Source: G016756615 sp050958605
GTDB taxonomy: Bacteria; Pseudomonadota; Alphaproteobacteria; Rhizobiales; Rhizobiaceae
DNA: 64,000 nucleotides
Reading direction: 5' to 3'
Assembly (NCBI RefSeq): GCF_050958605.1
Contig: NZ_JBJHDO010000005.1
Coordinates: 372,001-436,000 of the forward strand
Below the pieces are notes generated by a model, which was not told the DNA's origin, made no database searches, and saw nothing but the letters and a program-made list of their open reading frames with translations. The position numbers and the translations under genes are program-made. Every line of letters begins with the position of its first letter. The first letter of the stretch is position 1. Positions 1-8,787 of the stretch are shown in pieces.

Positions 1-171
1 AGACGGTATCAAAAAACGAGATGGCAGGGCGCGAAACTCTATATTGGCGGCTTAAGAGCTGGGCTGTGTAGATTGCCGCTATCTAAAATCTGTGGAGGAG
101 CCACAAATGATCCACAATAGCCCTTCGGCGCGCCCAGGGCCCCATACGTCCGCTAAGGAAGTGAGCGCGCG
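1..171. other. 5' edge, no gene recognised
   Basis: No convincing coding sequence is seen ahead of the cupin gene. The only open frame here is antisense to the cupin gene. The stretch presumably carries the promoter of the cupin/Liv operon, but I cannot point to a clear -35/-10 pair. Confidence 0.5.
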
Positions 172-594
172 ATGAGCAATGCCCAAGGATGGAAGCAGCA
201 GGATTTCGTCGTAAGCCATTACAACGAAGCGGATTTCACGCCGACCAGCGAACGTGCGTACCTGTTGAAGCGCGATCTTGGAGTGCTGAAGGCGACCAAC
301 GGCTTGGCCATCGCGCATGTCGTGCGCGCCGCGGGACCATGCGAGGCGGACACCTTGCCCGGAGCGCATCGGCATCACGCAGATTTCCAGTTCTTCTACG
401 TGCTCAATGGATGGCAGCGCATGACCATCGAGGGGCAGGGGGAAGTAACGGTGCGGCGCAATGACAGCTGGCTCCAGCCCCCGTCGATCGAGCACGCCGT
501 GCTCGACTATTCCGATGATCTGGAAGTGCTGTGCATCAGCATGCCTGGGAAATTCGAAACGGTTGAAGCTTCACGGCACGAGGGCGCGGAGTAG
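172..594 (+). CDS. Small cupin-domain protein
   Basis: A 140-residue single-domain cupin. A His-rich metal-binding type motif (AHRHHADFQFFYVLNG, about residues 64-79) is followed by the beta-barrel strands and a second conserved stretch with Pro-Pro-Ser-Ile-Glu-His (about 102-107). No signal peptide, so it is cytoplasmic. It leads a same-strand series ending in a Liv-type ABC importer and an amidohydrolase, so it could be a small isomerase, dioxygenase-like enzyme or substrate sensor for the imported compound. The reaction cannot be deduced. A perfect hairpin spans its stop codon. Fold assignment is firm, function is not. Confidence 0.8.
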   Translation: MSNAQGWKQQDFVVSHYNEADFTPTSERAYLLKRDLGVLKATNGLAIAHVVRAAGPCEADTLPGAHRHHADFQFFYVLNGWQRMTIEGQGEVTVRRNDSWLQPPSIEHAVLDYSDDLEVLCISMPGKFETVEASRHEGAE

Positions 595-604
595 CGCCCT
601 CGTG
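577..604 (+). other. Perfect hairpin across the cupin stop codon
   Basis: CACGAGGGCGC at 577-587 pairs perfectly with GCGCCCTCGTG at 594-604. The six-base loop holds most of the TAG stop (592-594). No T-tract follows, so it looks like an attenuator or mRNA-stabilising element between the cupin gene and the highly expressed binding-protein gene rather than a full terminator. Confidence 0.6.
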
Positions 605-635
605 GGTACTCGGAAGTCAAGTGGGGAGGAAGATC

Positions 636-1838
636 ATGAAGAAATTGTTGTCAGGGCTTATCGCCGTGTCACTGATGGGCGTGTCGATACCCGCAGAGGC
701 CGCGATGAGCGGCGATGTCATCAAGCTCGGCGTCTTAACCGACTTCAGCAGTGTATATGCCGACAATTCGGGACAAAGCAGTATGGAGGCGGTCAAGATG
801 GCCGTCGAGGAATTCGGCGGCAACATCAACGGCGTCCCCATCGAGATCGTCAGTGCCGACTTCCAGAATAAAGCAGACGTGTCGATGACGATCGCACGCC
901 GTTGGATCGACCAGGAGAAGGTCGACGTCATCATCGATGCGCCCAACTCGGCAATCGCTATCGCCATGGCCTCGCTGGCACGCGATACGGACCGGGTTTA
1001 TCTCAGCGGGGCTGTCAGTTCCGATATCACGGGCAAAGGCTGCACGCCGAACAGCGTCCAGTTCGCACCCGACACATATTCGTTCGCGGCGGTCGCGGTG
1101 CGTCCACTCGTCGAGCGCGGTCTGAAGAACTGGTTTGCGCTGACGGTCGACTATGCGCTAGGCCACTCAATGGAGCGCGACGCCGCCGCCATAGCTACTG
1201 CCAACGGCGCGCAATTGAGCGGCGCGATCCGTTTTCCTTTCAACACCGCCGACTTCTCGTCCTTCCTGCTTCAGGCCGGGAGTTCGGGCGCGGATACGCT
1301 CGCGTTCGCCACCGGTGGGCTGGACCTCCAGAATGCCGTGCGGCAGGCGGTCGAGTTTGGCCTTAACGACCAGATGAAATTGGTTGGGCTGAGCGTCGAA
1401 CTGCTCGATGCCTATAAGATCGGCACCAAGGTTCTTGGCGGACTCTACCTCACAGAAGCCTGGTATTGGGACCAGAACGGCGAGACCCGAGCTTTTGCCG
1501 AAACTTTCATGAAGGCGCGCGGGAAGATGCCCTCTCGTGTCCAGGTCGCCACGTATTCGATGACCAGACACTATCTGGAAGCCGTCAAGGCGCTGGGCTC
1601 GGACGAAAGCGGAGCTGCCGTCGTCGCCAAGATGAAAGAACTGCCGGTCAACGACGTCTATGCCAAGAACGGCAGCGTGCGCGAAGACGGTCGCCTGATC
1701 AAGGAGATGTATCTGGCGCAGGTGAAAACGCCGGAGGAGTCGAAGGGAGAGTGGGATCTCTACAAGATCGTCACCACCGTGCCCGGCGACGTGGCGTTCC
1801 GGCCCGCTTCTGAAAGCGAATGCCCGCTTCTCAAGTAA
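636..1838 (+). CDS. Branched-chain amino acid type ABC transporter substrate-binding protein
   Basis: A 400-residue periplasmic binding protein of the Liv/Peripla_BP_6 family. ATG at 636 is chosen because GGGGAGGA (623-630) lies at ideal spacing and because it gives a typical Sec signal peptide (MKKLLSGLIAV... then ...IPAEAA). An upstream GTG at 621 would only add five residues. The mature part begins with DVIKLGVLTDFSSVYAD, the usual first strand of this family, and has the two-lobe pattern. It supplies ligand to the LivG/LivF/LivHM components encoded after the SDR gene. Despite the family name, many such proteins bind aromatic acids, amides or urea; the neighbouring SDR and amidohydrolase suggest a non-amino-acid ligand here. 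Confidence 0.92.
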   Translation: MKKLLSGLIAVSLMGVSIPAEAAMSGDVIKLGVLTDFSSVYADNSGQSSMEAVKMAVEEFGGNINGVPIEIVSADFQNKADVSMTIARRWIDQEKVDVIIDAPNSAIAIAMASLARDTDRVYLSGAVSSDITGKGCTPNSVQFAPDTYSFAAVAVRPLVERGLKNWFALTVDYALGHSMERDAAAIATANGAQLSGAIRFPFNTADFSSFLLQAGSSGADTLAFATGGLDLQNAVRQAVEFGLNDQMKLVGLSVELLDAYKIGTKVLGGLYLTEAWYWDQNGETRAFAETFMKARGKMPSRVQVATYSMTRHYLEAVKALGSDESGAAVVAKMKELPVNDVYAKNGSVREDGRLIKEMYLAQVKTPEESKGEWDLYKIVTTVPGDVAFRPASESECPLLK

Positions 1839-1909
1839 ATCACGCTGTTCGGCGATCGACATCCGCCTGTCGAGGCGAAGCGTGGCGTTAGCAACAAAGA
1901 GGTCACACA

Positions 1910-2671
1910 TTGAAACGGCTTGAGAACAAGGTTGCGCTGATCACCGGGGCCGGAGGTGGTATCGGCCGTCAAACGGCAGAGCTGTTTTCCCGGGAAGGGG
2001 CGGCGGTCGTCGTCGCGGAGATCAATGCCGAGGCCGGCCAAGAGACGGTTCGCCGCGTTGCGGCGCAGGGCGGCAGGGCAACCTTCGTGGAAACCAACGT
2101 GACCGATCCGGACAGCGTCCAGATGGCGATTGCGGCGGCGGTAGAGGAATTCGGCCGCCTCGACGTGCTCTACAACAATGTTGGAGGCACTAGTCGGAGG
2201 GACGGTCCAGTCACGGAGGTCGATCTCGACGTCTTCTGGAACGCCATAAACCATGATCTCTACGGTACGTTCCTGATCTGCCGTTTCGGAATACCGGAAC
2301 TGATCAAAGCCGGTGGCGGCTCTGTCATCAACACCGCATCCCTCGTTGCGCTCATGGGCAAGCCGGCTCCGGCAACCGACTGCTATGTTGCCGCAAAGGG
2401 CGCGATCGTCTCGCTGACGCGATCGATGGCGGTACATTATGCGCCCCATCGCATCCGGGTGAACGCCCTGGCCCCAGGCATCACCCGCACCGAACGGCTG
2501 GTCAAGCGCATCGACGAGGGTGCGATCCCGACGGCCCTGGGCGACCGCCATCTGCTCGGCTTCCTCGAACCGCTGGATGTAGCCCATGCGGCATTGTTCT
2601 TTGCTTGTGACGAGTCGCGAATGATCACCGGCCATGTCCTGCCGGTCGACAGCGGCGTGACCATGTCATGA
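1910..2671 (+). CDS. SDR family oxidoreductase
   Basis: A 253-residue classical short-chain dehydrogenase. The Rossmann cofactor motif TGAGGGIG is at about residues 12-19, the NN(V)GG-type motif follows at about 90, and the catalytic Tyr-x-x-x-Lys is in DCYVAAKGA near 161-169. An acidic residue after the second strand (VVVAEI) favours NAD(H). The start is TTG at 1910. The gene lies between the Liv binding-protein gene and livG, and its stop overlaps the livG start, so it is co-translated with the importer. It probably oxidises or reduces an alcohol/ketone intermediate of the imported substrate; the substrate is unknown. Confidence 0.9.
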   Translation: MKRLENKVALITGAGGGIGRQTAELFSREGAAVVVAEINAEAGQETVRRVAAQGGRATFVETNVTDPDSVQMAIAAAVEEFGRLDVLYNNVGGTSRRDGPVTEVDLDVFWNAINHDLYGTFLICRFGIPELIKAGGGSVINTASLVALMGKPAPATDCYVAAKGAIVSLTRSMAVHYAPHRIRVNALAPGITRTERLVKRIDEGAIPTALGDRHLLGFLEPLDVAHAALFFACDESRMITGHVLPVDSGVTMS

Positions 2672-3474
2672 ACGCTTCGCCTGATCTGTCTGGCCGGATA
2701 CCATCCGCGCCGGCTACCGGCTCGGATGATGTCTTACTCGAGACGCGCTCGCTGACCAAGGACTTCAAGGGTTTCACCGTCGTCAGCGGCGTCGATCTCG
2801 CGGTCATGGCCGGCACTGTCCATGCCTTGATCGGGCCGAACGGCGCCGGCAAGACCACTATGTTCAACCTGCTCACCAAATTCATCGAGCCCAGCGGCGG
2901 TACTATTCTCTTCAACGGCGAGGACGTCACTCGCCAGAAGCCCTACGCGATCGCCCGCCGTGGTGTCGTCCGGTCATTTCAGATCTCGGCGACCTTTCCG
3001 CATTTGACGGTGCGCGAAAATGTTCGGATCGCCTTGCAGCGTCCGCTAGGCACACACTTCCAGTTCTGGCGGTCGAAAGCATCTCTCCGCACGTTGAACA
3101 GCCGGGCGGATGAGCTCCTGGAACTGGTCGGCCTAACCGGCTTTGCGGACCGTATAGCGGCGGAATTGTCTTATGGCCGCAAGCGCGTCCTGGAACTCGC
3201 CACCACATTGGCGCTAGACCCCAAACTGCTGCTACTCGACGAACCCATGGCCGGCCTTGGCCGCGAAGATGTTGAGCGTGTCTCGACGTTGGTGAAAGAA
3301 GCCTCTCGGGGTCGCACGACACTGCTGGTCGAACACAATCTGTCCGTCGTCGAACAGCTGTCGGATACCATCACCGTTCTGGCGCGAGGCAAAGTCATCG
3401 CGGAAGGAACCTATCGACACGTTGCCGCCCAGCCTGCGGTCATTGAAGCCTATCTCGGAGGTGAGGATGCGTGA
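2668..3474 (+). CDS. livG: Liv-type ABC transporter ATP-binding protein (LivG family)
   Basis: 268 residues. Walker A GPNGAGKTT lies at about 56-64, the signature is the LivG-type LSYGRKR rather than the usual LSGGQ, Walker B is LLLLDEP, and the C-terminal stretch ending in IEAYLGGEDA is typical of LivG. It energises uptake with LivF. ATG at 2668 overlaps the SDR stop by four bases, and the C-terminus overlaps the livF start, so the cassette is translationally coupled. Confidence 0.95.
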   Translation: MNASPDLSGRIPSAPATGSDDVLLETRSLTKDFKGFTVVSGVDLAVMAGTVHALIGPNGAGKTTMFNLLTKFIEPSGGTILFNGEDVTRQKPYAIARRGVVRSFQISATFPHLTVRENVRIALQRPLGTHFQFWRSKASLRTLNSRADELLELVGLTGFADRIAAELSYGRKRVLELATTLALDPKLLLLDEPMAGLGREDVERVSTLVKEASRGRTTLLVEHNLSVVEQLSDTITVLARGKVIAEGTYRHVAAQPAVIEAYLGGEDA

Positions 3475-4180
3475 CGCGCTCCCGCCGGCACTCCACGTGC
3501 GCGATCTGGAAGCCTGGTACGGCGAGAGCCACGTCCTCCACGGCATGACCTTGCGGGTCGAACAGGGCGAGGTGGTCACGTTGGTGGGAAGAAACGGTGC
3601 CGGCAAGACCACGACACTGCGCGCCATCATGGGAATGCTCGAGAAGGTGAAAGGGGCGATCGACCATGAAGGGAAGGACCTGCTTGCCCTGCGCTCGAAC
3701 CAGATCGCAAGGCGCGGTATCGGTTATTGTCCCGAGGAACGCGGAATCTTCGCTTCGCTATCGGTCGAAGAGAATCTGATGCTGCCGGTGAACGTCTCTG
3801 CCGATGGAATGGAAGTGGCCGAGCTTTACACCCTTTTTCCCAACCTCGCCGAACGGCGCCACGGTCAGGCCAACAAGCTGTCGGGGGGCGAGCAGCAAAT
3901 GCTGGCGATCGCGCGCATCCTGCGCACCGGGGCGACGCTGTTGCTGCTCGACGAACCGACGGAAGGACTGGCGCCAGCGATCGTCCAACAGATTGCTCGA
4001 ATGTTCCGGCTGCTGCGCGAGCGCGCCTACACGATCCTGCTCGTCGAACAGAACGTCCGTTTCGCCTCAAAGCTCGCGGATCGTCACTATGTCGTCGAGC
4101 ACGGCAAAGTCATTGACATGCTGTCGAGCGACGATCTGGCCATCCGGCGCAGCCATATAGAAACCTATCTGGGCGTCTGA
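3467..4180 (+). CDS. livF: Liv-type ABC transporter ATP-binding protein (LivF family)
   Basis: 237 residues. ATG at 3467, inside the end of livG, is preceded by GGAGGTGAGG and starts MRDALPPALHVRDLEAWYG, a normal LivF N-terminus; earlier in-frame starts would read through livG. Walker A GRNGAGKTT is at about 41-49, the signature is LSGGEQQ, Walker B is LLLLDEPTEGLAP, and the end is HIETYLGV as in other LivF proteins. It pairs with LivG as the second ATPase of the heterodimer. Confidence 0.95.
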   Translation: MRDALPPALHVRDLEAWYGESHVLHGMTLRVEQGEVVTLVGRNGAGKTTTLRAIMGMLEKVKGAIDHEGKDLLALRSNQIARRGIGYCPEERGIFASLSVEENLMLPVNVSADGMEVAELYTLFPNLAERRHGQANKLSGGEQQMLAIARILRTGATLLLLDEPTEGLAPAIVQQIARMFRLLRERAYTILLVEQNVRFASKLADRHYVVEHGKVIDMLSSDDLAIRRSHIETYLGV

Positions 4181-4183
4181 AAA

Positions 4184-6160
4184 ATGGACTTCAACATTTC
4201 CGCATCGCTCGTGGCCGGCCAGGTACTGATCGGGCTGATAAACGGCTCGTTCTACGCCACACTGTCGCTGGGAGTGGCTGTCATCTTCGGCCTGCTGCGC
4301 ATCGCCAATTTTGTGCACGGCGCGCAATACATGCTGGGTGCGTTCGGTGCATGGTTCCTTTTCAATCTGCCGGTCCTATTCCCGGGTCTGGGCCTGCCGT
4401 CGATCGGTTATGGCTGGGCGCTTCTCATCGTGCCGCTTCTCGTCGGGCTCTCCGGCATGGCCATCGAACGTTTGTTCATCCGGCGCACATATCGGCTCGA
4501 CCATGCCTACGGGCTGTTGCTCACTGTCGGTCTCGCGCTGGTCATCGAGGGCGTCTTCCGCATCGTGTTCGGTTCGACGGGCGCATCTTATGAGACGCCG
4601 GAGATGCTGAGAGGCGGCATGCGCCTAGGCTTCATGTATCTGCCCACCTATCGGCTGTGGGTTATCGCGGCATCCATCATTGTCTGTTTCGGCACCTGGC
4701 TGCTGATCGAGCGCACCCGGCTTGGCGCGTATCTGCGGGCCGCGACCGAGAACCCCGCACTCGTCCAGGCGTTCGGAATCGATGTACCCCGCTTGCTGAC
4801 ATTGACCTACGGTTTCGGCGTGGCGCTGGCGGGTCTGGCCGGCGTGCTGGCAGTGCCAATCTATCAATTCAATCCGCAGATGGGGCAAAACGTCATCATC
4901 GTCATCTTCGCAATCGTCGTGATCGGCGGCATGGGTTCCATCCTCGGCGCGATCGTCGGCGGTTTCATGCTCGGCATCATCGAAGGTCTGACGAAGATCA
5001 TTTATCCGGAGGCCTCCGCCACGACGATTTTCGTGATCATGGCGCTCGTGCTGCTGGTGCGACCGGCAGGTCTGTTCGGCAAGGATGCGGGGGTCGTTCA
5101 TGCAGGCTCGGTTTCGATCGGCGCGCACAGCACCGATTCCAGCCGCTGGGGCCTGGGCCATTATCTGGTGCTGTTGGCACTGCTGGGCGTCGTTACCCCC
5201 TTCTTTATCTATCCGCTGTTTTTGATGAAGCTGCTTTGTTTTGCATTGCTTGCCTGTGCCTACAACCTGCTGTTCGGCTTCGCCGGCCTGCTGGGGTTCG
5301 GCCACGCCGCGTTCTTCGGTTCGGCTGCCTATGTCACGGCGCATGCCGCCAAGGTCTGGGGCCTAACACCGGAATTCGCGATTCTGGCTGGAACACTCGT
5401 CGCCACAGTGCTGGGCGGTCTCATCGGCCTTCTGGCGATCCGTCGCCAGGGATTGTACTTCGCCATGATCACCCTCGCGCTGGCACAGATCGTTTACTTC
5501 TACGCAGTCCAGGCACCTTGGACGCATGGTGAGGACGGCATCCAGGCCGTGCCGCGGGGCAAGCTCTTCGGCCTGTTCGACCTGGCGCACACGCCTGCGC
5601 TCTATGCCTTCGTCCTGGCGATCTTTCTGATTGGCTTTGCCGTAATCTACCGCACGATCAACTCGCCCTTCGGCGAGATTTTGAAGGCGATCCGTGAGAA
5701 CGAAGCGCGGGTGATCTCATTGGGTTACAATACCAACCGATTCAAGCTGCTGGCGTTCGTCATCTCCGCCGCGATCTCCGGCCTGGCGGGCAGCACCAAG
5801 ACGATCGTCTTCCAAATGGCAACCCTGGTCGACGTATCGTGGACGACCTCTGGCGATGCATTGCTAATGGTCCTGATCGGCGGCATCGGGACGCTGTTCG
5901 GGCCGATTCTGGGCGCCGCAGCGCTGATTGCAATCCAAGACTATCTGGCGTCCTTCGGATCCTGGGTGCTCGTCATCCAGGGAGCGATCTTTGTCGTGTG
6001 TATATTGTTTCTCCGCACAGGAGTTGCTGGCGCCCTGGCACGCCCGTGGCGCAGAATTCAAGCAGCGATCGGTCATGCCGCCGGCGGCCGCGCATCCGAC
6101 ACGGGGACGGTCGCGAATGCCGCGCCCGTTTCCAATACCGCCAGCGCGGCCGGTGAATAG
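4184..6160 (+). CDS. Fused LivH-LivM ABC transporter permease
   Basis: 658 residues carrying both transmembrane subunits in one chain. Residues 1 to about 300 match LivH (Asn-Gly-Ser-Phe-Tyr-Ala near the start, then the ALAGLAGVLAVP segment, and GGMGSILGAIVGG). A loop of about 20-25 residues near 305-328 joins this to a LivM half of about 300 residues (LLFGFAGLLGFGHAAFFG, AIRENEARVISLGYN, GGIGTLFGPILGA). The usual arrangement is two genes. The fusion would give a fixed 1:1 heterodimeric pore in the inner membrane. It starts three bases after livF and is followed after eight bases by the amidohydrolase gene. Confidence 0.93.
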   Translation: MDFNISASLVAGQVLIGLINGSFYATLSLGVAVIFGLLRIANFVHGAQYMLGAFGAWFLFNLPVLFPGLGLPSIGYGWALLIVPLLVGLSGMAIERLFIRRTYRLDHAYGLLLTVGLALVIEGVFRIVFGSTGASYETPEMLRGGMRLGFMYLPTYRLWVIAASIIVCFGTWLLIERTRLGAYLRAATENPALVQAFGIDVPRLLTLTYGFGVALAGLAGVLAVPIYQFNPQMGQNVIIVIFAIVVIGGMGSILGAIVGGFMLGIIEGLTKIIYPEASATTIFVIMALVLLVRPAGLFGKDAGVVHAGSVSIGAHSTDSSRWGLGHYLVLLALLGVVTPFFIYPLFLMKLLCFALLACAYNLLFGFAGLLGFGHAAFFGSAAYVTAHAAKVWGLTPEFAILAGTLVATVLGGLIGLLAIRRQGLYFAMITLALAQIVYFYAVQAPWTHGEDGIQAVPRGKLFGLFDLAHTPALYAFVLAIFLIGFAVIYRTINSPFGEILKAIRENEARVISLGYNTNRFKLLAFVISAAISGLAGSTKTIVFQMATLVDVSWTTSGDALLMVLIGGIGTLFGPILGAAALIAIQDYLASFGSWVLVIQGAIFVVCILFLRTGVAGALARPWRRIQAAIGHAAGGRASDTGTVANAAPVSNTASAAGE

Positions 6161-6168
6161 GGGAGGCC

Positions 6169-7026
6169 ATGGGTGCGCCGCAGGAAATAATCGAAACGCA
6201 TGTTCACTTCATGGCACCAGGGCGCTTCCACTATCCCTGGTTGGCACGCCGGCCGGATGTCGACGGCCCCTTCACGGATGCCGACTATCGCATCCACATC
6301 GAAGGCGCGAACGTCACCAAGGTCGTGCTGGTCGAGGCTGCGGCGCGCGACGATCAATCGTTCGACGAAGCCGAATGGCTCGCTTCCTTCGCGGATGCCA
6401 CGCCTAATGTTGCCGCGGTCGTCGCCCAGGCCAGGATCGAACGTGGTGCGGCGGTTGCCGATGAGCTCGATCGATTGGCTCAGATCGGCCTGATCCGGGG
6501 TATTCGCCGCGTCGTCCGGCCGCCCTTCCAGAGCGATCCCGACTTCTGCGTCCGTCCGGCCTTCATCGATGGCATCCGGCTGCTGGAACGCTACGGCTGG
6601 TCTTTCGATGTCGCCTGCGGCCCAGCCGACCTTGCCAATGTCATGACGCTGGCCGACCGGTGCCCTGCTGTCACGCTGGTAATCGATCATATGGCCAACC
6701 CACCCCTGGATGGCGAGGCACATACGTTCTGGGAGCAATCAATGCGGGCGGTGGCAGAGCGGGAAAACGTCGTCTGCAAGATTTCGGGCCTGCCAGTGCA
6801 TCTTCCGGCAGACTGGGGTGCTGAAACTGTGGCGCCCATCGTCGAGAAGGTGGCCGAAGCGTTCGGCCCCCGCCGTATCCTGTTCGGCAGCGACACACCG
6901 GTGCAGATGACGGGCGGCGGTTTTCCGAGATGGTACCGCGCGATGGAGACGATCTTCGCAAGAAGCGGCGAAGATGAGCGGGAGCTGTTCTTTGGCGGCA
7001 ATGCGGGCCGTGTCTACGGGCTTTGA
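6169..7026 (+). CDS. Amidohydrolase family protein (PF04909-type, lactonase/decarboxylase-like)
   Basis: 285 residues of the amidohydrolase-2 TIM-barrel family. Visible metal-site motifs are the first-strand HVHF (about residues 11-14), the later DHMANP and the C-terminal GSDTP. Family relatives include L-rhamnono/fuconolactonases, 2-pyrone-4,6-dicarboxylate hydrolase and ACMSD-like decarboxylases. ATG at 6169 has GGGGAGG just upstream and sits eight bases after the LivHM stop, so it is the last gene of the Liv operon. It probably hydrolyses a lactone or decarboxylates a product of the SDR. Exact reaction unknown. Confidence 0.88.
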   Translation: MGAPQEIIETHVHFMAPGRFHYPWLARRPDVDGPFTDADYRIHIEGANVTKVVLVEAAARDDQSFDEAEWLASFADATPNVAAVVAQARIERGAAVADELDRLAQIGLIRGIRRVVRPPFQSDPDFCVRPAFIDGIRLLERYGWSFDVACGPADLANVMTLADRCPAVTLVIDHMANPPLDGEAHTFWEQSMRAVAERENVVCKISGLPVHLPADWGAETVAPIVEKVAEAFGPRRILFGSDTPVQMTGGGFPRWYRAMETIFARSGEDERELFFGGNAGRVYGL

Positions 7027-7140
7027 CAAAGCGGACTATCGATGCATCGCGTGGCTTTGCCGGTTTCGCCACGAGCAAGGAGTGACAAACGACATCCCGG
7101 CGCTGCGGCCATCTTCGCGATTTGCAAGCAGATTCGAGGG

Positions 7141-7998
7141 CTAGACCTGGCCGGATATTTTGAAACGCGCGGCAAGCACTGCACCCATTTCTTCCACCAA
7201 CTGCGACACGGGACCTGTCGTTTCCCAGGCATAGATGGAGGCCACCATGGAAGTTTCCATGCCAAAGGGCGCATAGCGTCGGACATGCCGCCCCGACGTT
7301 GCCCCCACCGGCAAGAGAGACACGCCCAGCCCGACCTCCACGCCAACGATCACGTTGTGAAGGCTGCTGCCCGAGAAGGCGATGTACCATCGCCGACGCT
7401 CCCGTTCGATCCGCTCGAACATAGACTCTCGATAGAGTCCTCCGGGCGGAAACGTCACCAGCGGAATGGGATCAGGCCACGCTTCCGGCGCATCGGCACT
7501 CTCGAACCACGCCATGGCCTCAGGGAAAGACGCGCGATTGTCCGAACTCGCGGCTGGCTCTTTCACGACGACGATGTCGAACTCACCGGCACGATATCGT
7601 CTGGTCAGGATCCGGCTTAGGCCGGCCACGACATCCAGCCGGATGGAGCGGTGGCTCTTCGCGAACGCTGCGAAGATGGCAGCCATTTCACGGGTGATGA
7701 TGTCCTCAGGCAGGCCGATGCGGATGGAAGTTGTGCCGGCGGGATCGGCAAGAACGGTTTCGGCCTCCTGCTGAAGTGTCAGGATCCTACGGGCGTAACC
7801 CAGGAGGCGCTCACCGGCGGCGGTCGGCTGGACAGGGCGGGCGACCCGGTCGATGAGGGGATGACCGACGGTGTCCTCAAGACGCGCAAGCTGCTGGCTG
7901 ATCGTGGACTGGGTCATGTTCAAGCGTTCCGCTGCCGCAGTGAAGCTTCCGGCATCGGCGATCGCGACAAAGGCGCGGAGCAGGCGAGGATCGAGCAT
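7141..7998 (-). CDS. LysR family transcriptional regulator
   Basis: 285 residues. The N-terminal winged helix-turn-helix (AFVAIADAGSFTAAAERLNMTQSTISQQLARLE) is followed by a LysR substrate-binding domain. ATG at 7998 is chosen because it gives the canonical MLDPRLLRAFVA start; a longer frame to 8109 would run through the probable promoter/operator. It is divergent from the GlcG-like gene, the usual LysR arrangement, and probably controls the 8253-11159 operon as well as itself. Its 3' end converges on the Liv operon amidohydrolase. Inducer unknown. Confidence 0.93.
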   Translation of the reverse strand: MLDPRLLRAFVAIADAGSFTAAAERLNMTQSTISQQLARLEDTVGHPLIDRVARPVQPTAAGERLLGYARRILTLQQEAETVLADPAGTTSIRIGLPEDIITREMAAIFAAFAKSHRSIRLDVVAGLSRILTRRYRAGEFDIVVVKEPAASSDNRASFPEAMAWFESADAPEAWPDPIPLVTFPPGGLYRESMFERIERERRRWYIAFSGSSLHNVIVGVEVGLGVSLLPVGATSGRHVRRYAPFGMETSMVASIYAWETTGPVSQLVEEMGAVLAARFKISGQV

Positions 7999-8065
7999 CT
8001 TAATTTCCCAACAGATGTGCCGGCTACCTCGGTCTTCGGGAGCAAAATGGGCAATTTGCCATCTG

Positions 8066-8082
8066 TATTCAGATTTGAAATA
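8066..8082. promoter_or_regulatory. Possible LysR binding site
   Basis: TATTCAGATTTGAAATA is a near dyad with the T-N11-A form typical of LysR operators. It lies in the AT-rich divergent region between the LysR gene and the GlcG-like gene. Pattern match only. Confidence 0.35.
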
Positions 8083-8252
8083 GGATACATCTACATATTT
8101 AATTTTCAAATGTGGGGCGCAAGACCTATTTGCGATCTGCCCGGGCCGCGCTCCGATGGCTGGCTAATTCATCTTCAAACCGCTGCGGGCGGTTCTGCCG
8201 GACCTGAACCATTGCTCGACCTGAAAGGCGCAAGACAAGAAAGGAACATGAG

Positions 8253-8741
8253 ATGAGCAAGCACCTGGTCATTGCTGCCTGCGCGGCGGCAAGCTTTTCG
8301 ACCGCAGCTTCTGCCGAAGTCCTCCGGGAGCGCAACATTCCGCTCGATCTGGCCGTCGAAATCGCTCAGGGCGCCGTGCAGGAATGTGCCAAGGACAATT
8401 ACAACGTTTCGGCTGCAGTCGTCGATCGCGCAGGCGTCCTACGTGCCCTCATGCGGGGTGATAACGCCGGCATTCACACGCCCGACGCAGCCCGGCGGAA
8501 GGCTTACACGTCAGCGTCGTCGCGCACGGCGACCAGCGCGATGGCGAAGAACGTGCAGGACAATCCGGGTGCTGCCCAGCTCGTTGCGATCGACGGCTTT
8601 CTCGTTCTCGGCGGCGGCGTGCCGATCAAGGTCGGTGACGAAACGATTGGCGCCATCGGAGTCGGCGGGGCGCCCGGCGGGCATCTCGATGAGGCTTGCG
8701 CGGTGGCCGCAATCAAGCAGGTCGAAGACCAGCTGAAATAA
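8253..8741 (+). CDS. Secreted GlcG/HbpS family (heme-binding/DUF336) protein
   Basis: 162 residues with a cleavable signal peptide (MSKHLVIAACAAASFSTAASA). The mature part is one GlcG/HbpS domain, with the conserved AAVVDRAGVLRALMRGD near the middle and the Gly-rich GAIGVGGAPGGHLDEACA near the end. Family members bind heme or cobalamin, or accompany organic-acid and amine catabolism operons as accessory proteins. AAGGAA lies just upstream of the ATG. First gene of a short operon with an ankyrin protein, a deaminase and an MFS protein. Periplasmic location is inferred from the signal peptide; the ligand is unknown. Confidence 0.88.
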   Translation: MSKHLVIAACAAASFSTAASAEVLRERNIPLDLAVEIAQGAVQECAKDNYNVSAAVVDRAGVLRALMRGDNAGIHTPDAARRKAYTSASSRTATSAMAKNVQDNPGAAQLVAIDGFLVLGGGVPIKVGDETIGAIGVGGAPGGHLDEACAVAAIKQVEDQLK

Positions 8742-8787
8742 TCAGCCTGTTCGCGCGCATGCTCAAATCGTTGTTGGAGTGGAAACA

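Noticed and set aside
4625..5344. A 239-codon minus-strand open frame
   Set aside because: Antisense of the LivH-LivM fusion with repetitive Gln/Asp/His composition.
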